Shown here in pieces: positions 53,276-62,216 of a DNA stretch of 64,000 nucleotides. A program made the position numbers and the translations under genes. Each line of letters opens with the position of its first letter. The stretch's first letter is position 1. Where the stretch lies: positions 1 through 64,000 of the forward strand of contig NZ_FQXC01000003.1 in assembly GCF_900129875.1 (NCBI RefSeq), written 5' to 3'. The notes beneath the pieces are model-generated. The model did no database searches, was not told where the DNA came from, and was given only the letters and a program-made list of their open reading frames with translations. Origin of the DNA: Marivita hallyeonensis. GTDB taxonomy: Bacteria; Pseudomonadota; Alphaproteobacteria; Rhodobacterales; Rhodobacteraceae.

Positions 53276-53432
53276 TCAGATCGGGATCCCGAGGGCCGTG
53301 CCTGAAACAAACGGCCGCGATTTGTGTAACATTAAGCCCGTGCATACACGAGGCCGTGAAACACTTGCAGCAATTCTTGCCGCTGTGCAACGCCTCCCCC
53401 ATCTCCGATGAAACCGACGGAGAGACATGACA

Positions 53433-54119
53433 ATGGCACAGCTCAAGAACATCCTTCTGGTCGACGATGACGACGATCTGCGCGAGGCGTTGGCCGAGCA
53501 ACTCGTGATGACCGAAGATTTTGAAGTGTTCGAAGCCGATTGCGGCACGGCCGCGATGGGCCGCGTCAAGGAACAGCTTTATGACCTCATCATTCTAGAC
53601 GTGGGTCTGCCCGATACCGATGGCCGCGAATTGTGCCGCCTGATGCGGAAACAGGGCGTGAAGGCTCCGGTACTTATGCTGACCGGTCACGACTCGGACG
53701 CGGACACCATTCTTGGCCTCGATGCCGGCGCGAATGATTACGTGACCAAGCCTTTCAAATTCCCGGTGCTTCTGGCCCGTATCCGCGCCCAGCTGCGCCA
53801 GCACGAGCAATCCGAAGACGCCGTCTTCACGCTTGGGCCGTATACATTCAAACCGTCGATGAAGCTCTTGATTACGGAAGACGACAAAAAGGTGCGCCTG
53901 ACCGAGAAAGAGACGAACATCCTCAAGTTCCTCTACCGCTCGACAGATGGTGTGGTGGCGCGCGACACGCTTCTGCACGAGGTCTGGGGCTACAATGCGG
54001 GCGTGACGACACACACACTGGAGACGCATATCTACCGCCTGAGACAAAAAATTGAACCAGATCCGTCCAATGCGCGTTTGCTGGTGACCGAGTCAGGTGG
54101 CTACCGCCTCGTCTCCTAA
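53433..54119 (+). CDS. OmpR-type response regulator
   Basis: The 228-aa protein has a receiver domain (NILLVDDDDDLREAL acidic pocket, phospho-Asp in LIILDVGLPD, Thr and Lys in MLTGHD and YVTKPF) and a C-terminal winged helix (LTEKETNILKFLYRS...LETHIYRLRQKIEPDPSNARLLVTESGGYRLVS). No sensor kinase lies next to it. ATG 53433 is preferred over 53427 because GGAGAG then has normal spacing. Confidence 0.88.
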   Translation: MAQLKNILLVDDDDDLREALAEQLVMTEDFEVFEADCGTAAMGRVKEQLYDLIILDVGLPDTDGRELCRLMRKQGVKAPVLMLTGHDSDADTILGLDAGANDYVTKPFKFPVLLARIRAQLRQHEQSEDAVFTLGPYTFKPSMKLLITEDDKKVRLTEKETNILKFLYRSTDGVVARDTLLHEVWGYNAGVTTHTLETHIYRLRQKIEPDPSNARLLVTESGGYRLVS

Positions 54120-54264
54120 GACCTTGGTCGGTTATTGATGCAGATCAAAGTGGCATTCCGCCCGCATCTTTAACCCATGTTGCAACAGTTCCCGTCGCAT
54201 ATGCGGGTCATCATATGCACCTCCCTGTTGGACTTGGCCCGGGCATCTGCCCGGGTCTTTTTTT
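54120..54264 (+). ncRNA. Candidate 3'-UTR-derived sRNA of the response regulator gene
   Basis: The 145 bases after the regulator stop hold a hairpin (CCCGTCGCATATGCGGG, 54191-54207) and an unpaired ACCTCCC (54219-54225), complementary to Shine-Dalgarno sequences. A strong terminator follows at 54238-54264. This layout is typical of small RNAs that block translation. It could be processed from the mRNA or made from its own promoter. No homologue was checked. Confidence 0.4.
54238..54264 (+). terminator. Terminator after the response regulator gene
   Basis: CCCGGGC-ATCT-GCCCGGG forms a 7-bp stem followed by TCTTTTTTT. It is separated from the regulator stop by 118 bases. Confidence 0.88.
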
Positions 54265-54265
54265 A

Positions 54266-54805
54266 TCAGTAGACAGAGATGGATTTGACCTGAACGTCGG
54301 CTTCGTAATCCGCGCCGTAGGCGACAACGGCAAGGCTTCTTACTTCTGACGGCGCAAAGCTTTGCGGCATGGCGTCGTGCGACGCCTCGAATGAAGAGAA
54401 CGGCAGGCGCATGGTCTGCCAACTCTCGCTGGCTGTGAATGACGCGCGGTAAGAATACCAGACGCGGTTCAGATCAGGCGTTTTCAGAAAAACGTAATAT
54501 GTCTGCCCGTTTCCCTTGGTGACAAGAGACAGGCCTTGCGCATCGGCCGGCCAGGCATTTGCGAAGCGATGACGTACCTGAATGAAACCGCCATTGTTCT
54601 TCGTGCTAACCATGCCGCGCAGGCGCAACACCGCGTCCGGACCGGACCCTGCGATTTCAGCCCGGCCTTGTGAGACACCGCCCATGACTCCATCCGCGAC
54701 AAACTCCCATCGCGCGGAGGCACTGCCGGAGAAATCCTCGAACACCGTTTCGGCCATCGCTTGCCCCGCCATGATGATACTGATCAGGATCGCCACTCTT
54801 CGCAT
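54266..54805 (-). CDS. CIA30-like secreted protein
   Basis: The 179-aa protein has a signal peptide (MRRVAILISIIMAGQAMA) and a beta-sandwich of the CIA30 type (FEDFSGSASARWEFVADGVMGGVSQGRAEI, then YYVFLKTPDLNRVWYSYRASF). Mitochondrial CIA30 helps complex I assembly, and the bacterial exported members have no known role. ATG 54805 is used because the signal peptide starts there. Confidence 0.75.
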   Translation of the reverse strand: MRRVAILISIIMAGQAMAETVFEDFSGSASARWEFVADGVMGGVSQGRAEIAGSGPDAVLRLRGMVSTKNNGGFIQVRHRFANAWPADAQGLSLVTKGNGQTYYVFLKTPDLNRVWYSYRASFTASESWQTMRLPFSSFEASHDAMPQSFAPSEVRSLAVVAYGADYEADVQVKSISVY

Positions 54806-54833
54806 ACAAGACGAGGTAGCTTGACCCTCAAAC

Positions 54834-54862
54834 AAAAAAAGGTGCCCCGCAGGGACACCTTT
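54834..54862 (-). terminator. Terminator of pnp
   Basis: On the minus strand AAAGGTG(T)CCC-TGC-GGG(G)CACCTTT forms a stem with one mismatch, followed by a run of seven T, 27 bases after the pnp stop. Confidence 0.85.
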
Positions 54863-54888
54863 CTGTCTCGAAGATAAAGGACGCGAGA

Positions 54889-57033
54889 TTACTCTGCATC
54901 TTCCTTCTTCTTCGGTTCTGGAGCCAACTCTTCGCCGGTGTCCTGATCGACCATCTTCATCGCAAGGCGGACCTTGCCACGGTCGTCGAAGCCCAGAAGC
55001 TTCACGAACACTTCCTGACCTTCCTTCAGCACATCCGACGGATGGTTCAGGCGGCGGTTTTCGATCTGGGACACGTGCACCAGACCGTCACGCTTGCCGA
55101 AGAAGTTCACGAAGGCGCCGAAGTCGACGATCTTCACGACCTTGCCCTTGTAGATCTGGCCTTCTTCCGGCTCTGCCACGATCGAATGGATCATGTCATA
55201 GGCCTTCTGGATGGCTTCGCCGTTCGGGCTGGCGATCTTGATGATGCCGTCGTCGTTGATGTCGACCTTGGCACCGGACACTTCCACGATCTCGCGAATG
55301 ACCTTACCGCCCGAACCGATCACTTCACGGATCTTGTCGGTCGGGATTTGCATCGTCTCGATGCGCGGTGCGTGGACGGAGAATTCCTGCGCCCCGGTCA
55401 GGGCCTTGTTCATCTCGCCCAGAATATGCATCCGGCCTTCTTTCGCTTGAGCGAGGGCTTTCTTCATGATCTCTGGCGTGATGCCCGCGACCTTGATGTC
55501 CATCTGCAACGACGTGATGCCGTTTTCGGTACCCGCCACTTTGAAGTCCATGTCACCAAGGTGATCTTCGTCGCCCAGGATGTCGGTCAGAACCGCGTAT
55601 GAGCCGTCTTCTTCAAGGATCAAGCCCATCGCAACACCTGCAACCGCAGATTTAAGCGGAACGCCCGCGTCCATCATGGACAAAGAGCCACCACAGACCG
55701 ACGCCATCGAAGACGAGCCGTTGGATTCCGTGATCTCGGACACGACGCGCACGGTGTACGGGAAGTCCGTTGCCGCTGGCAGAACCGCCTGCAACGCGCG
55801 CCATGCGAGCTTGCCGTGGCCGATTTCACGACGTCCGGGAGGGCCCACGCGACCCGCTTCGCCCACCGAATAGGGTGGGAAGTTATAGTGCAGCAGGAAG
55901 TTTGACCGATAGTTGCCATGCAACGCGTCGATGATCTGCTCATCGTCGCCGGTGCCCAGCGTGGTAACAACCAGACCTTGCGTTTCACCACGGGTGAAGA
56001 GCGCAGAGCCGTGTGTCCGCGGCAGAAGGCCTGTCTCGCACACGATGTCGCGGACTTCGTCCAGCGCACGACCGTCGATCCGCTTGCCTGTCTTGACGAC
56101 ATCACCGCGCAGGATGGACGCTTCGAGCTTTTTCATCGCCGACCCGAGGTTCGGGTCTTCTTGCTGCTCTTCTGTCAGGGCCTCAACGATGGCTGCCTTG
56201 GCGTCGGACAGGGCCGTCGTACGTTCCTGCTTATCGGTGATCGCATAAGCGGCGCGGATCTTGTCCTCGCCTGCGGTTTTCACGGCGTCGTACAGCTCGG
56301 AATAATCCGGCGGCTGGAAGTCGAACGGCTCTTTCGCCGCGTCTTCTGCCAGATCGATGATCAGGTCGATCACCGGCTGGATTTGCTCATGCGCGAACGT
56401 CACAGCGCCCAGCATTTCGTCTTCTGTCAGCTCATAGGCTTCGGATTCGACCATCATCACGGCATCTTTGGTGCCAGCGACAACAAGGTCCAGACGCTGA
56501 TCCGGGTTGTTTCGCAGCTGGTCCATATCCTCAACTTCTGGGTTCAGGATATACTCGCCATCGGAATAACCCACACGGCAGCACGCAATCGGCCCCATGA
56601 ACGGCGCGCCAGAAATTGTCAGGGCAGCGGAGGCGGCAATCATCGCAACAACGTCGGGGTCATTGACCAGATCATGGCTCAGCACGGTGCACATCACGAG
56701 GACTTCGTGCTTGAAGCCTGGCACAAACAGCGGGCGGATCGGACGGTCGATCAGGCGCGCTGTCAGCGTTTCCTTCTCGGTCGGACGCGCCTCGCGCTTG
56801 AAAAAACCACCCGGGACTTTGCCAGCCGCGTAGTACTTTTCTTGATAGTGGACGGTCAGCGGAAAGAAATCCTGACCCGGCTTCGGCTTCTTGGCAAACG
56901 TCACGTTGGCCATGACCGAAGTTTCACCGAGGGTCGCAATCACGCTGCCATCGGCCTGACGGGCAACCTTGCCCGTTTCCAGTGTGAGCGTTTCTTCGCC
57001 CCACTGCATGCTTTTCGTCACTGTATTAAACAT
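54889..57033 (-). CDS. pnp: Polyribonucleotide nucleotidyltransferase (PNPase)
   Basis: The 714-aa exoribonuclease degrades RNA with phosphate from the 3' end. It has two RNase PH domains (first with [30 protein letters not shown], second with [20 protein letters not shown] and the active-site MDFKVAGT). A KH domain follows ([29 protein letters not shown]), then an S1 domain ([31 protein letters not shown]). It starts at 57033 with [16 protein letters not shown]. The frame upstream is leader. Confidence 0.95.
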   Translation of the reverse strand: MFNTVTKSMQWGEETLTLETGKVARQADGSVIATLGETSVMANVTFAKKPKPGQDFFPLTVHYQEKYYAAGKVPGGFFKREARPTEKETLTARLIDRPIRPLFVPGFKHEVLVMCTVLSHDLVNDPDVVAMIAASAALTISGAPFMGPIACCRVGYSDGEYILNPEVEDMDQLRNNPDQRLDLVVAGTKDAVMMVESEAYELTEDEMLGAVTFAHEQIQPVIDLIIDLAEDAAKEPFDFQPPDYSELYDAVKTAGEDKIRAAYAITDKQERTTALSDAKAAIVEALTEEQQEDPNLGSAMKKLEASILRGDVVKTGKRIDGRALDEVRDIVCETGLLPRTHGSALFTRGETQGLVVTTLGTGDDEQIIDALHGNYRSNFLLHYNFPPYSVGEAGRVGPPGRREIGHGKLAWRALQAVLPAATDFPYTVRVVSEITESNGSSSMASVCGGSLSMMDAGVPLKSAVAGVAMGLILEEDGSYAVLTDILGDEDHLGDMDFKVAGTENGITSLQMDIKVAGITPEIMKKALAQAKEGRMHILGEMNKALTGAQEFSVHAPRIETMQIPTDKIREVIGSGGKVIREIVEVSGAKVDINDDGIIKIASPNGEAIQKAYDMIHSIVAEPEEGQIYKGKVVKIVDFGAFVNFFGKRDGLVHVSQIENRRLNHPSDVLKEGQEVFVKLLGFDDRGKVRLAMKMVDQDTGEELAPEPKKKEDAE

Positions 57034-57162
57034 CATCGTTTCCTGTAAGGGAGCGCTCCCGGCCCTCCGGGTCTCCCGTTTGAATGGCGGCCCCATTGCC
57101 GCCGACCCCTTCATCCATGTCATGCGCCGGGGTCGAAGCGTCACGTCTCAGATGAGTGCGCC

Positions 57163-57831
57163 TTACAGGAGATTGCGTTGATTGGAAAGCGGTTTACCGT
57201 GTGCGCTCTCAGCCATTTGAAGCACACGACTATAGGTGAAACGGCAGGTGCGAGCACCCTCACCCATTGCCGCCATTTGGTCCGCTATCATTCCTCGCTT
57301 CGCGTGATTGATTACGTCGTGCCACATGGCGTCGAAGCTGCACAGGACAGGGGTCAGGTCGCTGCGACCGGCCTGCCAGAAGTAGTCGCGGAAGGCACAG
57401 TCAGTGACGGTCAGTTCGATCCTGCCCTCACTGCAGTGTTGTTCCGCCTTCAGCGCGTTGCCCCACATGCGACGCATCCAATCGAGCGGTGAGACCTTTT
57501 CGAGGTCGCCGAACGGATCGCGACGGGACCAGAGCCATGCACGAGTCATGCCATACGTCAGTCTTCGCCCAACCGCGCGCAGAGCTTTCTGTACAACGGC
57601 AACAGCTTCGGCGCGGTCGCAACCATATTCGTTTTCCAATGCGCTGGCTGACGCGAGCACCGTCGTCGCCAGCGTTTTGGCGAAGCCCTCATCCCTGCCC
57701 CACGAGAGGCCTCTTGCTTCATAGCGAGCTTGTTCGCGGTGCAGGTCCGCGTGGCCAAGTCTCGTTCCGCCGACCCTGGCGATTTGCCTTAGGTACGCTG
57801 AGACCCAGAGCTTCTCGACAAGCGATTTCAT
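57163..57831 (-). CDS. ATC hydrolase-like (L-2-amino-thiazoline-4-carboxylic acid hydrolase family) protein
   Basis: The 222-aa protein has the helical pattern of the ATC hydrolase family: LTVTDCAFRDYFWQAGRSDLTPVLCSFDAMWHDVI, and a C-terminal CRFTYSRV. The family name comes from cysteine formation from thiazoline compounds, but most members lack a known substrate. ATG 57831 overlaps the TetR stop by four bases, so the TetR gene and the membrane protein gene are co-transcribed with it. The assignment is by pattern and is moderate. Confidence 0.6.
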   Translation of the reverse strand: MKSLVEKLWVSAYLRQIARVGGTRLGHADLHREQARYEARGLSWGRDEGFAKTLATTVLASASALENEYGCDRAEAVAVVQKALRAVGRRLTYGMTRAWLWSRRDPFGDLEKVSPLDWMRRMWGNALKAEQHCSEGRIELTVTDCAFRDYFWQAGRSDLTPVLCSFDAMWHDVINHAKRGMIADQMAAMGEGARTCRFTYSRVLQMAESAHGKPLSNQRNLL

Positions 57832-58394
57832 GCTTTCTTGCGCGCCTCGAAATAGCATTTCATCACCGTCTGAAACCGGTGCGCCAGTTCGCGCTGCGCG
57901 TCCTTGTCCATCTCCGGTTCGGTCAGGATCGTCCCGATATAGGCGGCGTATTCGATCCGCGCTGCGAACTCTGCGTCGTTTTCCGGAATGTTGTAGCGCT
58001 CAGAATAGATGTCGCTTAGGAAGGCCAGCCTGCGCCGGTCGGCGTCTGCCACGCGTCGCGCCAAATCACTGTCACGGCGCGCCAATTCACGAATTCCAAG
58101 CTCAAGTCGGTAATCCACATCCATTGCCATCTCGGTAAGCAAGCGGTCTTTTTCTTCCGGATCAAGATCATTGGGAATGGCATCGATAAGTGCTTCTGTC
58201 TGCGCCTCGATCCAGTATTCGACCAGTGCCGAAAGGAACGCGGGATGATCTTCGAAATGGTGGTAGAACGAGCCCTTCGTGCGTGCGGCACTTTCGCAGA
58301 TCGCGTCCAGTTTCAGCGCTTCTGGCCCCAGCTCCGATAACTTCGATAGGGCATGGACCAACCAGTCTTCCTTGGTGAAACGTCGGCGTTTCAT
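57828..58394 (-). CDS. TetR family transcriptional regulator
   Basis: The 188-aa protein has an N-terminal HTH (KRRRFTKEDWLVHALSKLSELGPEALKLDAICESAARTKGSFYHHFEDHPAFL) and a helical ligand domain. It lies in the middle of a three-gene operon and overlaps both neighbours by four bases. Two palindromes (ATAC-N6-GTAT) upstream of the first gene are probable binding sites, so it most likely controls its own operon. Confidence 0.85.
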   Translation of the reverse strand: MKRRRFTKEDWLVHALSKLSELGPEALKLDAICESAARTKGSFYHHFEDHPAFLSALVEYWIEAQTEALIDAIPNDLDPEEKDRLLTEMAMDVDYRLELGIRELARRDSDLARRVADADRRRLAFLSDIYSERYNIPENDAEFAARIEYAAYIGTILTEPEMDKDAQRELAHRFQTVMKCYFEARKKA

Positions 58395-58759
58395 ACCTGG
58401 AAAAGCCCGATTGCGCCGAACGTCGCCACAGGAACGAAGAGCCAGCCCTGCGGGAGTTTGCGATGGCTTTGGCCAATCCGGATGACCAAGCCAATCCCGG
58501 TCACGGCAAACGCTGCCGCAAGCAAGGTCACACCCCAAGCCAAAGCGATATCACCGGACCAAGCCGCGTAAGCAAAACCGACGGCCATCGCGGCGATTGC
58601 GCAGCTTGTGAAGTGCCAGCACAGGTATTGCGTGTCACGCACCACCGGCACCAATCCGTCGGCACGAAGCAGCGGGGCCGCGATATCCTTTCCGCCAAGA
58701 ACCAGATGAACGCCAAGCCAGACCGCGCTTAATGCTGCCGCAAGTGAAAACCACATCAT
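58391..58759 (-). CDS. Hypothetical four-helix membrane protein
   Basis: The 122-aa protein has four hydrophobic segments (MMWFSLAAALSAVWLGVHL, FTSCAIAAMAVGFAYAAW, IALAWGVTLLAAAFAVTGIGLVI and LFVPVATFGAIGLF). I do not recognise a family. Start 58759 is chosen because GGAG lies six bases before it. The upstream ATG at 58771 has no good ribosome site. It is the first gene of the operon, with two candidate TetR operators upstream. Confidence 0.7.
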   Translation of the reverse strand: MMWFSLAAALSAVWLGVHLVLGGKDIAAPLLRADGLVPVVRDTQYLCWHFTSCAIAAMAVGFAYAAWSGDIALAWGVTLLAAAFAVTGIGLVIRIGQSHRKLPQGWLFVPVATFGAIGLFQV

Positions 58760-58775
58760 GCCAAACTCCATTTCC

Positions 58776-58791
58776 CATACCTTATTGTATG
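58776..58791. promoter_or_regulatory. Candidate TetR operator, proximal
   Basis: CATAC-CTTATT-GTATG is a palindrome with a 6-base spacer, 17 bases upstream of the chosen start of the membrane protein gene. Its partner lies 32 bp further upstream. Confidence 0.6.
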
Positions 58792-58808
58792 TTTTGCGAG
58801 AACCATCA

Positions 58809-58822
58809 ATACTTTTTGGTAT
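58809..58822. promoter_or_regulatory. Candidate TetR operator, distal
   Basis: ATAC-TTTTTG-GTAT repeats the core of the proximal palindrome, with the centres 32 bp apart, three helical turns. It lies next to the rpsO terminator. Confidence 0.6.
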
Positions 58823-58838
58823 GTTTTTGCGTTTCCAC

Positions 58839-58867
58839 AAAAAAAGGGGCCCGAACCGGCCCCTTTT
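58839..58867 (-). terminator. Terminator of rpsO
   Basis: On the minus strand GGGGCC-GGTTCG-GGCCCC forms a 6-bp stem followed by TTTTTTT. It lies about 23 bases after the rpsO stop. Confidence 0.88.
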
Positions 58868-58889
58868 CAGAGATACTAACTCTATTTGA

Positions 58890-59159
58890 TCAGCGGCGGA
58901 TGCCCAGACGCTGGATCAGGTCCTGATAGCGCGCTTCGTCTTTGCCTTTGGTGTAGTCCAGAAGCTTACGGCGCTGCGCAACAAGCTTGAGCAGACCACG
59001 ACGCGAATGATTGTCTTTCTTGTGCGTCTTGAAGTGCTCGGTCAGTGTGGAAATCCGGCTTGTCAGGATCGCAACCTGAACTTCAGGAGAGCCTGTGTCG
59101 CCCTCTTTCGTTGCGAATTCCTTGATCAGACGGTTTTTTTCTTCGGCAGTGATCGACAT
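58890..59159 (-). CDS. rpsO: 30S ribosomal protein S15
   Basis: The 89-aa protein has the canonical length and sequence ([74 protein letters not shown], shortened in reading). It binds 16S rRNA early in 30S assembly and is often autoregulated through its mRNA leader. Its terminator and a foreign operon separate it from pnp here. Confidence 0.97.
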   Translation of the reverse strand: MSITAEEKNRLIKEFATKEGDTGSPEVQVAILTSRISTLTEHFKTHKKDNHSRRGLLKLVAQRRKLLDYTKGKDEARYQDLIQRLGIRR

Positions 59160-59296
59160 CGGGGTCTCCTTTCGAAGGTTTGTGTGAATGGCACAAGCCG
59201 GGATGTCGTCCAGCAGGGCCCATGGAGAATCTCCGCGCGTTGGCGGATGCGGGCGTATAGGCGATAATCCTTGGTTTGGAAAGCCCCCGTAGTGGG

Positions 59297-59749
59297 CTAG
59301 CCCGCGCGGCGCATCCGTGGTTCATCGCGCGCAGTCAGAGCATGCGTTGCGACATGCGCTACGATGCGGCCATCTAACATGACATCCGTCCACTCCGGCC
59401 CTTCGACCTCAGACAATTGTAACGCGATGAGGGGCGGCGTCGCCCTTTTCGGATCGACAAGGTTGAGAACGTAAGACTGCGTCTCGTCAAAGTTTTGGAA
59501 CCGCTGGACAGGCCGACGGATCGGCCTGTCCTCTGGCAATGGCTGGTTGATGCGCCCTTCGCGTCGAAACAGGCCCAAGGCGTGGACCGGGACGTCCGGC
59601 CAATCGACCGGCGGATGCGCATAAGGCGAGGGTTTCACAGATGTCGTCCGACGCGGTTCGGCAAAGGTCGTGAGAGAGAGACCAAGCAGCGCCAGAAGAC
59701 AGATCGAGAAGAACAGCATAACAACCATAATCGTGAGCGATTGCGTCAA
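59297..59749 (-). CDS. Hypothetical membrane-anchored protein
   Basis: The 150-aa protein has one N-terminal membrane segment ([22 protein letters not shown]) and a basic, Pro/Arg-rich exterior part with a short beta-rich end ([30 protein letters not shown]). I recognise no family. It lies between the DUF1643 gene and rpsO on the same strand. Confidence 0.65.
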   Translation of the reverse strand: MTQSLTIMVVMLFFSICLLALLGLSLTTFAEPRRTTSVKPSPYAHPPVDWPDVPVHALGLFRREGRINQPLPEDRPIRRPVQRFQNFDETQSYVLNLVDPKRATPPLIALQLSEVEGPEWTDVMLDGRIVAHVATHALTARDEPRMRRAG

Positions 59750-59834
59750 GCTCTAGTCTGCAGAGGTAAACGGCGTGTTTTCGCGTGCGTTAGCCAGGCC
59801 GCAAAAAAGATAAACTTGTCACGATCAAAGCCCC

Positions 59835-60341
59835 TCACTCAGGACTGCGCGTTTCTCTTGGCCATACCGTCGGGTTGGTTTCAAAGGAGACATACAGCGG
59901 ATGGCGGGGATGTCCGTGCTTGGTCAGCCCCAAATGACACGCGTTTTCGGGAAGACTGCGCGCCACTTCCGTAGCGCGATCCCGATGCGCACCATGCGCT
60001 CCCCAAGCTGCCACTGTCAGGTCTGCTGCATCTACCCATGATCGGAGCACCGCATCATTGTCTGCGCCAACCGGATCCTCTGCCAACTTCAGGTCAGCCG
60101 GCTTGGTCGCACGAAATGCAAAGATATTCGCAACCATCATTGCGCCGTATCCCATCCGCCGCGCCCGGATTTCACATCTGGCCACGGTGGGGTCATTGCG
60201 GTGCTCATCTGCCGTGGACGGATTCAGCATCACGAAGAGAACGGACGGCAGGCGCTTGTCCCAAACGCGCGACAGACCATAGCGATACGCATCACATGGT
60301 GAATACCACACACGCGAGACGCAGCCCTCGGATGCGTGCAT
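59835..60341 (-). CDS. DUF1643 domain protein
   Basis: The 168-aa protein matches DUF1643 (VWYSPCDAYRYGLSRVWD, then LFVMLNPSTADEHRNDPTVARCEIRARRMGYGAMMVANIFAFRAT, then DPVGADNDAVL). The function is unknown. ATG 60341 gives a slightly short N-terminus, and a TTG start a little upstream is possible. It follows truB by 41 bases. Confidence 0.8.
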   Translation of the reverse strand: MHASEGCVSRVWYSPCDAYRYGLSRVWDKRLPSVLFVMLNPSTADEHRNDPTVARCEIRARRMGYGAMMVANIFAFRATKPADLKLAEDPVGADNDAVLRSWVDAADLTVAAWGAHGAHRDRATEVARSLPENACHLGLTKHGHPRHPLYVSFETNPTVWPRETRSPE

Positions 60342-60382
60342 TCTGAAGACCAATCGGTCGCTCAAACTGTTGGGCAACGTCG

Positions 60383-61291
60383 TCAAGGCGTGACGAAAAC
60401 CCGTGTCGGATGCACCTCGCCAGCTTTGTACTGTCCGACCGCGACCGGCTCTCCATTGAGCGACACCCAGCATTCATCACCATATTCGACGCCGGAGGCG
60501 ACAACCATCGCCGGATTGCCGTTCCGCAAACGTGCCGCTGCCTCGGGTGTGCAGGTCAGCTCCGGCAACTCCGTGAGCCCGACTGCAATGGGTTGCACGT
60601 ACGTGTCCAAATCCGGAGTGCGCGCCAACCTGTCAATCTGCTCAAGGCTTATTCCGTCTTTCGCTTCGAACGGTCCGGACCATGTGCGCCTGAGCCAGGC
60701 CACGTGTCCGTAACACCCAAGCAGGTTTCCAAGGTCGCGCGCGATGGACCGCACATATCCCCCCTTGCCGCAGATCATTTGCAGTACCGCGTGGTCAGCA
60801 TCGGGACGGTCCAGCAGCGTCAGCTCTTCGACCCATAGGGGCCGCGCCGACAGCGTTACATCTTCCCCGTCGCGGGCAAGTTTGTAAGCGCGTTCGCCAT
60901 CGACCTTGACTGCAGAGAACTTCGGCGGAACCTGATCGATCTCGCCCACGAACCGATGCAGCGCCTCTTTGATGTCGTCATCGGACGGGCGCAGGTCAGA
61001 GGTCTGGATTATCTCCCCTTCGGCGTCATCGGTGTTGGTTGCCTGTCCCAGACGCACGGAAAACTCGTACGCCTTTAGCGCATCGGTGATGTAAGGCACT
61101 GTTTTCGTGGCTTCTCCAAGCGCGACGGCCAGAACACCGGTTGCGTCGGGGTCCAGTGTCCCCGCGTGCCCTGCCTTCTTCGCGTCCAAGGCCCAGCGCA
61201 CCTTGTTGACCACCGCCGTCGACGTGATGCCTGCCGGCTTATCCACAACCAGCCAGCCAGAGATATCACGTCCTCTACGTTTTCGCGCCAT
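60383..61291 (-). CDS. truB: tRNA pseudouridine-55 synthase
   Basis: The 302-aa enzyme makes pseudouridine 55 in the tRNA T-loop. The catalytic Asp is in [36 protein letters not shown] and the RNA-binding [16 protein letters not shown] and [12 protein letters not shown] also fit. ATG 61291 gives the usual N-terminus [13 protein letters not shown]. It belongs to the classical rbfA-truB-rpsO-pnp neighbourhood. Confidence 0.95.
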   Translation of the reverse strand: MARKRRGRDISGWLVVDKPAGITSTAVVNKVRWALDAKKAGHAGTLDPDATGVLAVALGEATKTVPYITDALKAYEFSVRLGQATNTDDAEGEIIQTSDLRPSDDDIKEALHRFVGEIDQVPPKFSAVKVDGERAYKLARDGEDVTLSARPLWVEELTLLDRPDADHAVLQMICGKGGYVRSIARDLGNLLGCYGHVAWLRRTWSGPFEAKDGISLEQIDRLARTPDLDTYVQPIAVGLTELPELTCTPEAAARLRNGNPAMVVASGVEYGDECWVSLNGEPVAVGQYKAGEVHPTRVFVTP

Positions 61292-61365
61292 GTGAAGTGC
61301 CTGCCGGATTGGAAGACCGGCGGGGTAACGCAGGCATTTCAGCCTGTCAATTCGAAGAAGGCAGA

Positions 61366-61548
61366 TCAGTCGATTTCGCGCGCTTCGTCGATGAGCATCA
61401 CCGGGATACCGTCCCGGATCGGAAAAGCCAGATGCGCCGCGTGGCTGATCAGTTCCTGCTTCGCTGCATCGTATTCCAGACGTCCCTGCGTCTGCGGACA
61501 CACCAGAGCTTCAAGCATCTTGCGGTCGAAACCGGGATCGGTCGTCAT
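61366..61548 (-). CDS. Trm112 family protein
   Basis: The 60-aa protein shows the small zinc-ribbon-like family pattern with [11 protein letters not shown] and [20 protein letters not shown]. Only one of the usual two zinc-binding cysteine pairs is visible. Trm112 proteins activate methyltransferases in other systems. The start overlaps the LON-domain gene by four bases, so the two are co-transcribed. Confidence 0.85.
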   Translation of the reverse strand: MTTDPGFDRKMLEALVCPQTQGRLEYDAAKQELISHAAHLAFPIRDGIPVMLIDEAREID

Positions 61549-62189
61549 TGGAGGATGTCTTCCGATTGACCGCCGCGCAGAGCGTATTCGATCAAGGTCA
61601 CCAGTGTTTCGCGACGCGTCGACAAGGACGGTGCTTCCAACAGCGCCTGCTTTTCTTCTGGTTCGAAATCCAGAAGCATAGACAGCGAATTGATCAGCAA
61701 CTCATCATCGGCATCCTTGAGCGTGGCCCAATCGGCTGACAGGTCCCGCGCTGAGAAGTATCGGTCTAGCAGTTCCAGAAAACCGGCTCGGTTGAACCCA
61801 CGGTCGTGCTCGGGTCCACCCTGGTCACGCTCGAACCCATCCCAGTTCACTTCGAACTTCCGGTAGGGTGTGAAGCCGTCGACCTCATCGCCCAAGCGGA
61901 ATCGCGAAATACCGCTTAGCGTTACCATATAGCGGCCATCTTCGGTTTCCGAGAATTGCGTCACGCGTCCCGCACAGCCGATGCGGTGAAGCGCGTTGCT
62001 GTCACCTTTGGGATGGGCGTTCGGCTGCACCATCCCGATCATGCGCGCCGGCGTTTTCAGGGCGTCTTCAAGCATCTGAAGGTAGCGCGGCTCGAAAAGG
62101 TGCAAGGGCAAGCGTGCACGAGGCAGCAAAAGCGCCCCGGGCAACGGAAACACGGGGATGGAACCCGGAAGGTCAGAGACGCGTGTCAT
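61545..62189 (-). CDS. LON peptidase substrate-binding domain protein
   Basis: The 214-aa protein has the N-terminal domain of Lon proteases without ATPase or peptidase ([34 protein letters not shown], then [15 protein letters not shown]). Its role is unclear, perhaps in binding substrates. ATG 62189 ([12 protein letters not shown]) or 62195 could be used. It overlaps the Trm112 gene by four bases. Confidence 0.85.
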   Translation of the reverse strand: MTRVSDLPGSIPVFPLPGALLLPRARLPLHLFEPRYLQMLEDALKTPARMIGMVQPNAHPKGDSNALHRIGCAGRVTQFSETEDGRYMVTLSGISRFRLGDEVDGFTPYRKFEVNWDGFERDQGGPEHDRGFNRAGFLELLDRYFSARDLSADWATLKDADDELLINSLSMLLDFEPEEKQALLEAPSLSTRRETLVTLIEYALRGGQSEDILQ

Positions 62190-62216
62190 GCCCACAGACG
62201 TAGCCCCAACGACCCG

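Noticed and set aside
55918-57048. A 376-codon open frame opposite pnp
   Set aside because: pnp is complete with all domains. The antisense frame has no family motif and no promoter.
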